Origin: Acidobacteriota bacterium
Lineage (GTDB): Bacteria > Acidobacteriota > Terriglobia > UBA7540
Direction of reading: 5' to 3'
Assembly: GCA_021789565.1 (NCBI GenBank)
Contig: JAJYJL010000670.1
Location: forward strand, 1 to 5,506
DNA length: 5,506 nt
The position numbers were made by a program, and so were the translations under genes. Position 1 is the first letter of the stretch. Each line of letters starts with the position of its first letter. This document shows positions 1-5,506 of the stretch, in pieces. The notes under the pieces were generated by a model, which ran no database searches, was not told the origin of the DNA, and saw nothing but the letters and a program-made list of their open reading frames with translations.

Positions 1-494
1 CCTGTCCGGTGTATCGAAAGATCGGCGGGCATGCCTACGGATGGGTTTATAGCGGCCCGATCGGCGCCCTCGTCACGCCGCAGTTTGTCGGCATCAATCA
101 GGCCCGCGAGCTCCCGTTTGCTTCGTCATTGTGCGGGGCCTGCCGGGAGGTTTGCCCTGTCAGGATCAATATTCCGGACCTGCTGCTCCATTTGCGGGCA
201 CAGATCCAGGAGCAGACTCCTGCAACGCCTCACGCGGGCGAAATGGTTTCAGAACGGAAAGGCATGCGCATGTGGGCCTGGGCGATGAAGCGGCCCTGGG
301 CGTTTTCAATGGGCGGAGCCGCAGCCCGGTTTGGCATTCGGTGGCTTCCTGCGGCGGGCGCGAGCGGCGCGCGGAAGTGGGTTTCGCGGCTTCCGTTCTT
401 TCCCTTTTCAAACTGGACCAAAGGTCGTGATTTCCCCGCGCCCGATCCCGTGCCTTTCCGCAAGCGGTGGGAGAAGCTCTCCGGGCAGGACTGA
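1..494 (+). CDS. lutB: LutB-like L-lactate utilisation iron-sulfur protein, C-terminal part (5' end cut by window)
   Basis: LutB (also called LldF) is the ferredoxin-like subunit of the LutABC complex, which oxidises L-lactate to pyruvate in the cytoplasm and passes electrons through 4Fe-4S clusters. Only the last 163 or so residues are visible. The frame is open from base 3 and begins C-P-V-Y-R-K-I-G-G-H-A-Y-G, the end of the first CxxCxxxCPVY cluster motif followed by the IGGHAYG and YxGPIG segments typical of LutB. The GTG at base 9 is therefore an internal valine, not a start. A second cluster motif, L-C-G-A-C-R-E-V-C-P-V, follows, with cysteine codons at 132, 141 and 153. The tail GRDFPAPDPVPFRKRWEKL resembles the normal LutB C-terminus, so the 3' end looks intact and stops with TGA at 492-494. 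The usual partner lutC does not follow; a rhamnosidase gene starts 42 bp downstream. Family assignment is firm; lactate as substrate is inferred from the family. Confidence 0.9.
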   Translation, partial: CPVYRKIGGHAYGWVYSGPIGALVTPQFVGINQARELPFASSLCGACREVCPVRINIPDLLLHLRAQIQEQTPATPHAGEMVSERKGMRMWAWAMKRPWAFSMGGAAARFGIRWLPAAGASGARKWVSRLPFFPFSNWTKGRDFPAPDPVPFRKRWEKLSGQD

Positions 495-524
495 TTCTTC
501 AAGCCTTCCTGGCAATGCACAACT

Positions 525-530
525 AGAGGT
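525..530 (+). promoter_or_regulatory. Ribosome binding site deciding the GH78 start
   Basis: AGAGGT lies 6 bases before the ATG at 537. Three in-frame start codons stand in a row (GTG 531, GTG 534, ATG 537). Only the ATG has normal Shine-Dalgarno spacing; the GTG at 531 would directly abut the site. The start is therefore taken at 537. Confidence 0.6.
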
Positions 531-536
531 GTGGTG

Positions 537-626
537 ATGCACGCATCCAAGAAATCCCTGCGATTTGTCCTGATTTCCATAACAGTCCTTACAGCCGGAT
601 GGCTTTGGGTCACTCCGGGTTTTGCG
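537..626 (+). other. Signal peptide of the GH78 enzyme
   Basis: The first 30 residues have a basic n-region (H2, K5, K6, R9), a hydrophobic core (F10 to V25, including VLISITVL) and a P-G-F-A end, with likely signal peptidase I cleavage after A30 before Q-N. There is no cysteine directly after the site, so a lipoprotein is unlikely. The enzyme is expected in the periplasm or secreted. Confidence 0.8.
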
Positions 627-3245
627 CAGAATGGTTTAGATGCGCCCGGACACCTGCGCTGCGAGTACCTATCGAATCCCACGGGCATTGACGTGCGCCA
701 GCCGAGGTTCCAGTGGGTGCTGGCGGACTCCGGCCGCGGCGTGATGCAGACTGCCTACCAGGTTCTTGTCGCCTCGAGCCCTGAGAATCTTGCCAGCGGC
801 CGGGGTGATGTGTGGGACAGCAGCAAGGTCGCCTCCGATGACTCAACGCAGGTGGTCTATCAGGGCAAGCCGCTGGTGAGCGGCCACACATATTACTGGA
901 AGGTCCGCACCTGGGGCACCCAGGGTAAACCTGGCCCATACAGCCTGCCTGCAAAATTTGGAATGGGGTTGCTGGAGCGGGCTGACTGGAAAGGCCAATG
1001 GATTGGCGGTGACGGCCTTTTGCGCAAGGAATTCAGCCTGCCGGGCAAAGTGGCCCGCGCCCGCGCCTATGTGACCGCGCTCGGCTACTACGAATTGCAC
1101 ATCAACGGAAAGAAGGTCGGCGACAAAGTGCTCGATCCCGCCTGGACGACCTACCCGAAGCGCGTGCTTTATTCGACGTACGACGTAACCTCGGATCTGA
1201 AGGACGGCGCAAACGCCATTGGTGTGATGCTGGGTGGGGGCTGGGCAACCCAGGGGGCGGGCGGCCCTCCCGAATACAAGTCGCCGGCGCTGCTTTTCCA
1301 ATTGAACATCGAGCTGGCGGACGGGAAAACGGTCAGCATCTCAAGCGATCACTCGTGGAAGACGGCTGCCGGGCCTGTTGTGAGCGACAGTGTTTACGAC
1401 GGTGAGGTGTATGATGCACGCCTGGCGAAACCGGGTTGGGACCGCCCTGGCTTTAATGACACAGGATGGGCGGCGGCCCGGCAGGAGCAGGGCACTGCGG
1501 GCGCCATCTCGGCGGAGATGATGCCGCCCATTCGCGTGACGGACACCCTGGTCCCTCGCTCGATGACGAACCCGGAGCCGGGAGTCTATGTTTACGATTT
1601 TGGCCAGAACTTTGCCGGCTGGGCCCAATTGCGGGTACGCGGGCCGCGGGGCGCAAACGTCCGGCTCCGCTTCAGCGAACTGATCTATCCGAACGGTATG
1701 ATCAACCGCCAGAACATCCGCAGCGCCAAGGCCCGCGACATTTATATCCTGAAGGGAAGCGGCCTTGAGAAATATGAACCGCACTTTACCTATCACGGCT
1801 TCCGTTATGTTGAATTGACCGGATATCCCGGCACCCCGAGCCTCGATTCCATCCGCGGCAGGGTGGTGAACAGCGCCGTGCAGACCACGGGAAGTTTTGT
1901 GGCATCAAAAGAGATACTGAACCAGATCCAGCACCTCATTCGCTGGGGACAACTTTCAAACCTTTACAGCATTCCCACTGACTGCGATCAGCGCAACGAG
2001 CGCCAGGGATGGATGGGCGACGCCCAGGTCTCAGCCGAAGAAGCCATGATGAACTTTGACATGGCGGCGTTCTACACCAACTTCGTTCGCGACATCCGCG
2101 ATGCTCAGAAGCCCGACGGTGAAATTCCCGACACCGTGCCGCACAAATACGGGAGGTATCCTGCGGACCCCGCCTGGGGTACCGCCTATCCGCTGATCTG
2201 TTGGTACATGTGGCAGCAGTACGGCGACAAGCGCATTTTGCAGGAGAACTATGACGGGCTGACGAAGTATGTTGAATTCCTGCGCAGCCGCGCGAAGGAT
2301 AATGTCCTCCGCTACAGCTATTACGGTGACTGGATTGCCATCAAGCACACTCCGGGCGCGCTGGTTTCCGATTCGTACTTTTATTACGACACGCGAATTC
2401 TCTCGGACATTGCAAAGGTTCTGGGGAAGACCGGCGACACCGACGCCTACGCGGCGCTTGCCGGCCAAATCAAGGATGCCTTCAACAAGACGTTTTTCAA
2501 TGCCGAAACCGGCGAATATGCGAACGGTAGCCAAACGGCCCAGGCCATGCCCCTGTTCCTGGACCTGGTCCCGGAAAAAGACCGCGGCGGAGTGATGGGC
2601 AAACTCTACAACAACATCGTCTACGAGCACAACACGCACCTCACCACAGGCTTTATCGGCGCCAAATATCTGCTACCGGTACTGACCCGCGACGGACATA
2701 ACGACGTGGCATATGAGCTGGCCACTCAGACCACTTATCCCAGTTGGGGCTACATGATCTCAAAGGGCGCCACCACCTTGTGGGAGCTGTGGCAGGACAA
2801 GATTGGCCCTTCCATGAATTCCCACAACCACATCATGCTGGGGAGCATTGGCTCGTGGTTCTATCGTGCTCTTGGGGGCATTAACCTTGGTGCGGACGGG
2901 GAAGGCTACCGGCACATCCTGGTGGAGCCCCGCCTGGTTGAGGACCTCCACTGGGCCAGTGCTTCCATCGAGACCGTGCGGGGAGAGGTGTCCTGTTCCT
3001 GGAAACATCGGACCGGATCCATCGCGATGGAAGTTACGATCCCTGCTAACAGCGACGCCAGAATCGTGGTGCCCGAGGAAGAGGACATGACGACGGTGAC
3101 CGTGCGGGAAGGCGACCACGTGGTTTGGGAAAACGGCAAGTTTGTTCCCGGGGATCCGGGAATCACGGCCGCGAAGGCCACGTCCCATGCCGTTGAGTTT
3201 AGCGTTGGCTCAGGCTATTATCATTTTCTTCTGACCGGAGAATGA
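537..3245 (+). CDS. Secreted GH78 alpha-L-rhamnosidase
   Basis: This 902-residue enzyme should hydrolyse terminal alpha-L-rhamnosyl residues from plant glycosides or pectic rhamnogalacturonan outside the cytoplasm, by the inverting GH78 mechanism. Visible order: signal peptide (1-30); an Ig/Fn3-like N-terminal domain (about 36-150); a jelly-roll rhamnosidase N domain (about 155-330, starting W-I-G-G-D-G and containing YYELHINGKKVGD); a second beta domain (about 349-445, GVYVYDFGQNFAGW); the (alpha/alpha)6 catalytic barrel (about 450-782); and a C-terminal beta domain (about 783-865, HILVEPRL). The catalytic signature DCDQRNERQGWMGDAQ gives D482, E488 (expected general acid), W492 and D495. 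The TTLWELW motif supplies E750, the expected general base. The E488 to E750 spacing of 262 is close to the 259 I recall for Streptomyces avermitilis Rha78A. Length is usual for the family and no active-site residue is missing. It lies 42 bp after lutB and 47 bp before the FAH-family gene, probably in one operon. The exact glycoside substrate cannot be read from the sequence. Confidence 0.93.
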   Translation: MHASKKSLRFVLISITVLTAGWLWVTPGFAQNGLDAPGHLRCEYLSNPTGIDVRQPRFQWVLADSGRGVMQTAYQVLVASSPENLASGRGDVWDSSKVASDDSTQVVYQGKPLVSGHTYYWKVRTWGTQGKPGPYSLPAKFGMGLLERADWKGQWIGGDGLLRKEFSLPGKVARARAYVTALGYYELHINGKKVGDKVLDPAWTTYPKRVLYSTYDVTSDLKDGANAIGVMLGGGWATQGAGGPPEYKSPALLFQLNIELADGKTVSISSDHSWKTAAGPVVSDSVYDGEVYDARLAKPGWDRPGFNDTGWAAARQEQGTAGAISAEMMPPIRVTDTLVPRSMTNPEPGVYVYDFGQNFAGWAQLRVRGPRGANVRLRFSELIYPNGMINRQNIRSAKARDIYILKGSGLEKYEPHFTYHGFRYVELTGYPGTPSLDSIRGRVVNSAVQTTGSFVASKEILNQIQHLIRWGQLSNLYSIPTDCDQRNERQGWMGDAQVSAEEAMMNFDMAAFYTNFVRDIRDAQKPDGEIPDTVPHKYGRYPADPAWGTAYPLICWYMWQQYGDKRILQENYDGLTKYVEFLRSRAKDNVLRYSYYGDWIAIKHTPGALVSDSYFYYDTRILSDIAKVLGKTGDTDAYAALAGQIKDAFNKTFFNAETGEYANGSQTAQAMPLFLDLVPEKDRGGVMGKLYNNIVYEHNTHLTTGFIGAKYLLPVLTRDGHNDVAYELATQTTYPSWGYMISKGATTLWELWQDKIGPSMNSHNHIMLGSIGSWFYRALGGINLGADGEGYRHILVEPRLVEDLHWASASIETVRGEVSCSWKHRTGSIAMEVTIPANSDARIVVPEEEDMTTVTVREGDHVVWENGKFVPGDPGITAAKATSHAVEFSVGSGYYHFLLTGE

Positions 3246-3280
3246 TCTGCCTGCCGTCCAGGATTTTTACTGCTATTCAG

Positions 3281-3286
3281 AAAGGA
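3281..3286 (+). promoter_or_regulatory. Ribosome binding site for a GTG-started FAH-family gene
   Basis: AAAGGA ends 6 bases before the GTG at 3293. An in-frame TGA at 3287-3289 rules out any earlier start. The translation from GTG (MKLVAYES) matches the usual beginning of this family, so GTG is the likely true start. Confidence 0.65.
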
Positions 3287-3292
3287 TGAACC

Positions 3293-4264
3293 GTGAAACT
3301 AGTTGCTTATGAATCGGGCAAACAGCCTGCCCTGGGAGTGGTTGTTAATGGTTGGATCATCGGCGTGAGCCCGGCGATCGAACTGTTGAAGAAGAAGCGA
3401 GTGCCGCGTGATCTGGCGCAGCGAACGAACTTCAAAAACGCCTCGCGGCGAGTTCTAGACGCCGGCGCCGCGCCCAAAGAAATGATCGAGTTGCTCGGAC
3501 GCGGACAGGCCTGGGGAAAATCCCTGGCGACGGTCACCTCTTCACTCGCCAGGGGCATCGATCCTAAAAAGGCGCCGCGGGGGCTCTTTACTTCCCTTTC
3601 CAACGCACGGCTTCTGGCTCCCATCCCCAAGCCGGGCAAGATCACCTGTGTTGGCTTGAACTATGCTGATCACGCGCGCGAGCAGGGCCACGAGCCTCCA
3701 AAGTCGCCGATCTTCTTCCTCAAATCCGGCAACACGATTTGCGGGCCGGGCGATCCCATTCATCTGCCGCCCAATTCTTCCCAGGTGGACTACGAGGCGG
3801 AGTTTGCTGTCGTGATGGGAAAGAGAGGGAGCCGTATTCCTGAGGAGAAAGCTTACGACTACGTCGCAGGCTACATGATTCTGCATGACGTCAGCGCGCG
3901 CGACCTGCAGTTTTCTGACGGCCAGTGGTACCGCGGCAAGAGTTGTGACACGTTTGCTCCAACCGGCCCCTGGATCGTCACGCGGGATGAAATCAAGGAC
4001 CCGCACAACCTGCGCATCTCGCTCACCCTGAACGGCGAAACCATGCAGGATTCCAACACTTCCAACCTGATTTTCAGCGTGCCCTATCTGGTCAGCTATC
4101 TCTCCCAGTCGGCCACCTGGGAAGTGGGCGACCTGATCTCCACGGGCACCCCGCCCGGAGTCGGAGTCTTTCGCAAGCCTCAGGTATTTTTGAAGGCGGG
4201 GGACACCACCAGTGTTACGGTTGAAAAACTGGGGACGCTGACGAATCCCGTCGTCGGCCCGTGA
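3293..4264 (+). CDS. Fumarylacetoacetate hydrolase (FAH) superfamily enzyme, candidate 2,4-diketo-3-deoxy-L-rhamnonate hydrolase
   Basis: This is a 323-residue cytoplasmic, metal-dependent enzyme of the FAH fold, a family that hydrolyses C-C bonds in diketo acids or isomerises or decarboxylates related compounds. Residues about 110-320 form the FAH domain. GLNYADHARE carries H127, the expected catalytic histidine. DYEAEF supplies E168 and E170, and HDVSARDLQ supplies D199, the likely Mg2+ or Mn2+ ligands. KSCDTFAPTGPW supplies K216 and T220, followed by NTSNLIFSVPYLVSYLS and GDLISTGTPPGVG. All expected active-site residues are present. The N-terminal 105 or so residues form the small variable domain, here fairly long and rich in basic residues. 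Its place directly after an alpha-L-rhamnosidase and near lutB suggests the LRA6-type step that yields pyruvate and L-lactate from L-2,4-diketo-3-deoxyrhamnonate. That substrate is inferred from context; acylpyruvase, homoprotocatechuate-pathway isomerase/decarboxylase, oxaloacetate tautomerase or the L-fucose-pathway equivalent remain possible. Start is GTG. Confidence 0.88.
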   Translation: MKLVAYESGKQPALGVVVNGWIIGVSPAIELLKKKRVPRDLAQRTNFKNASRRVLDAGAAPKEMIELLGRGQAWGKSLATVTSSLARGIDPKKAPRGLFTSLSNARLLAPIPKPGKITCVGLNYADHAREQGHEPPKSPIFFLKSGNTICGPGDPIHLPPNSSQVDYEAEFAVVMGKRGSRIPEEKAYDYVAGYMILHDVSARDLQFSDGQWYRGKSCDTFAPTGPWIVTRDEIKDPHNLRISLTLNGETMQDSNTSNLIFSVPYLVSYLSQSATWEVGDLISTGTPPGVGVFRKPQVFLKAGDTTSVTVEKLGTLTNPVVGP

Positions 4265-4304
4265 GGTTATCCCGCTGCTTGTAGCAGGAAAGTCTGGCCC
4301 GTGA
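4256..4304 (+). repeat. 9-bp direct repeat GGCCCGTGA around the FAH stop codon
   Basis: GGCCCGTGA occurs at 4256-4264, where its TGA is the stop codon of the FAH-family gene, and again at 4296-4304, exactly 40 bases later. The second copy overlaps the left arm of the inverted repeat downstream. It could be a small duplication or chance; no function is apparent. Confidence 0.35.
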
Positions 4305-4340
4305 TTTCCCGTTGATCAGCGGGCGTTATTCCTGGGCCAG
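4294..4340. terminator. Nested inverted repeat between convergent genes, possible bidirectional transcription end
   Basis: An outer stem CTGGCCC (4294-4300) pairs with GGGCCAG (4334-4340). It encloses an inner hairpin at 4308-4323, CCCGTT-GATC-AGCGGG, of six pairs including one G-T. The structure covers the end of the convergent - strand gene, whose TAA lies at 4326-4328, and begins 29 bases after the stop of the + strand gene. Neither side has a clear run of T, so a classic intrinsic terminator is not shown. A weaker 5-bp hairpin, CTGCT-TGT-AGCAG, precedes it at 4275-4287. Confidence 0.35.
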
Positions 4341-5506
4341 TCGTTTCTGTGCAGCTTTCGGCAAGGCGTTGTAAAGCGCCAGAAACGCCCCGTTGGTCCA
4401 TCCAAAGCCCACCACGTTGGTTTTATATCCCACCTGGATACTGGTTGCGGAAGTCCGGTTGTCCACGTCGTATTTTTCGAAGATAGTCCCGTCCTTGCGG
4501 AAGTTATCAAGCACCATGGAAAGGAATTGAAGTGAAATGCCATTGGCCTCCGCGTCGTACCCGTAACGCCGCAGCCCCTCGATGGCGATCAACTGAATGG
4601 GCGCCCAGCCATAGGGAGCGTCCCACTGGGCGCCGGTGTTCACCATGCTCATTACGATCCCACCGGGGCGGTCAAATGCCGTCAGATTTTTGACCACCTC
4701 CCTGGCCTGCTCAGGTGTGGCCAGGCCCACCCAGAGAGGATAAAAAGTGGTCGCGTAGGAATACCTGGACTGGGTTCCCAGCTTGAAATCGTAATCGTAA
4801 TAGAGCCCGTAGGTGCGGCTCCACAGATATTGGTTGATTTCCTTGCGGCGGGTTGCGGCCCGTTTCATCCATTCCAAAGCTTCATCTTTCATGCCCAGCC
4901 GATTGCTCATCCACTCCAGGTCTTCTTCTGATTTGTAAAGCAGGCAATTCAGCCCCACTGCCGCAAAGTCCGGCGTAGCTGCTCCGAACGGGCCAAAGCG
5001 AAAAGAGACGTCAAACCCCGACTCGCGCATGCTTCGGTCGCCCTTGTAAAACCTGGGCGTGAGGGCGAATCTGTCGAGAGTATCTTTCTGCAACTTAGTT
5101 TTTTTCTTCTTGGTGCTGTATTTCAGATTGAGAGAAAATTCCGGCCCCATTACATTTGGTTTCGAGCCGTTCTTGCCATTTTGAACCAGCTCGAGATAAG
5201 GCTTGCTGCCCTCCGGATGAAGCAGAAAATAGTGGGCGGCCGCTTCGTAATACTGGTCGGTGAAGGGACCGAGTTCAGGAACCGGGCCCTCACCCAACCC
5301 GTAAAATCGTGAAAGGCCCGTCGATCCGGCCAGGTGAGGAGGTGATGTCCAGAACCGGTAGTCCTTGACGGCATGGTCATAGGCCTTCCGCAGCCAGGCA
5401 GGGTCCGCCTGACCCCTGGCTTTCTCGGCATCGTAAACCGCCCGGATCATCGAAGTCAGAAACGGTGGTTGTGAGCGCGTCAGGTAATAGGTCCGGTTGG
5501 CGTTGA
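4326..5506 (-). CDS. GH37 trehalase-family glycosidase, N-terminus cut by window
   Basis: GH37 enzymes are inverting glycosidases, mostly alpha,alpha-trehalases, with an (alpha/alpha)6 barrel. The frame stays open to the window edge, so the methionine at 5450 is probably internal: just upstream reads NANRTYYLTRSQPPFLTS, a conserved trehalase segment. Counting from that methionine, ESGFD gives D147 (expected catalytic acid, codon 5010-5012). QWDAPYGWAP at 275-284 is the second trehalase signature. FEKYD gives E325 (expected base, codon 4476-4478), and GFGWTNG follows at 348-354. About 392 residues are visible; roughly 120-150, including any signal peptide and the first signature PGGRF, should lie beyond the window. 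Oddities: the usual PRPES motif reads PVPEL (56-60), the glycine-rich GGGGEY loop reads IQVGYKTNVV, and the stretch between PVPEL and ESGFD is about 55 residues longer than in E. coli TreA, with a lysine cluster at 114-122. Family is firm; trehalose as substrate is doubtful. It converges on the FAH-family gene with a 61-bp gap. Confidence 0.87.
   Translation of the reverse strand, partial: NANRTYYLTRSQPPFLTSMIRAVYDAEKARGQADPAWLRKAYDHAVKDYRFWTSPPHLAGSTGLSRFYGLGEGPVPELGPFTDQYYEAAAHYFLLHPEGSKPYLELVQNGKNGSKPNVMGPEFSLNLKYSTKKKKTKLQKDTLDRFALTPRFYKGDRSMRESGFDVSFRFGPFGAATPDFAAVGLNCLLYKSEEDLEWMSNRLGMKDEALEWMKRAATRRKEINQYLWSRTYGLYYDYDFKLGTQSRYSYATTFYPLWVGLATPEQAREVVKNLTAFDRPGGIVMSMVNTGAQWDAPYGWAPIQLIAIEGLRRYGYDAEANGISLQFLSMVLDNFRKDGTIFEKYDVDNRTSATSIQVGYKTNVVGFGWTNGAFLALYNALPKAAQKRLAQE

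Noticed and set aside
9..11. GTG as the start of the first gene
   Set aside because: The conserved cluster motif C-P-V-Y continues upstream in frame to the window edge, so this codon is internal and the gene is simply cut off.
531..536. Tandem GTG codons as the GH78 start
   Set aside because: They sit directly against the AGAGGT site with no spacing, while the ATG at 537 has normal spacing and begins a good signal peptide.
230..688. Open frame on the - strand spanning the lutB to GH78 junction
   Set aside because: It overlaps both the conserved lutB end and the GH78 signal peptide region, and its translation looks like a reading-frame shadow.
843..1301. Open frame of 152 codons on the - strand
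   Set aside because: It is antisense to well-conserved GH78 N-terminal domains, with a low-complexity translation and no family resemblance.
2031..2639. A 202-codon open frame on the - strand inside the rhamnosidase gene
   Set aside because: It lies wholly opposite the conserved GH78 catalytic domain, its translation shows no recognisable motif, and long antisense frames are expected in GC-rich coding DNA.
3286..3312. Short out-of-frame ATG reading frame overlapping the FAH-gene start, considered as a leader peptide
   Set aside because: Its ATG overlaps the end of the Shine-Dalgarno sequence, leaving no spacing for initiation, and it encodes only eight unremarkable residues.
4316..4543. 75-codon open frame on the - strand at the end of the GH37 gene
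   Set aside because: It overlaps the conserved FEKYD and GFGWTNG motifs of the GH37 frame in a different frame and resembles no family.

Overview
The window is GC-rich, gene-dense DNA from a bacterium that uses carbohydrates. It holds four protein-coding genes, two of them cut by the window edges. Three lie in tandem on the + strand: the 3' end of lutB (1-494), a secreted GH78 alpha-L-rhamnosidase (537-3245) and a fumarylacetoacetate-hydrolase (FAH) family enzyme (3293-4264). A fourth, convergent gene on the - strand (4326 to the window end) encodes a GH37 trehalase-family glycosidase and lacks its 5' end. Nothing fixes the taxon. The gene content and secreted-enzyme style would fit a soil plant-polymer degrader such as an Acidobacteriota member, but that is only an impression.

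Layout: the gaps between the three + strand genes are 42 and 47 bp, each start has a plausible Shine-Dalgarno sequence, and I see no terminator in the gaps, so they probably form one operon. The 61-bp gap between the convergent genes and the first bases of the - strand gene hold a nested inverted repeat that may act as a shared transcription end. I saw no RNA genes, mobile elements or CRISPR arrays, and no stretch over 300 bases lacks a gene.

How the genes may work together: GH78 enzymes release L-rhamnose from glycosides or pectic polymers. In the non-phosphorylative 'diketo-hydrolase' L-rhamnose pathway the last enzyme (LRA6) is an FAH-superfamily hydrolase that splits L-2,4-diketo-3-deoxyrhamnonate into pyruvate and L-lactate. 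LutABC oxidises L-lactate to pyruvate. The three adjacent genes could therefore cover the start (release of rhamnose), the cleavage step and the disposal of lactate in one route. This is inference from family membership and gene order; the middle enzymes of the route are not in the window.

The GH37 protein keeps both catalytic carboxylates and the QWDxPxGWxP signature. It seems to have lost two substrate-contact residues typical of true trehalases and carries an insertion of about 55 residues, so its substrate may not be trehalose.
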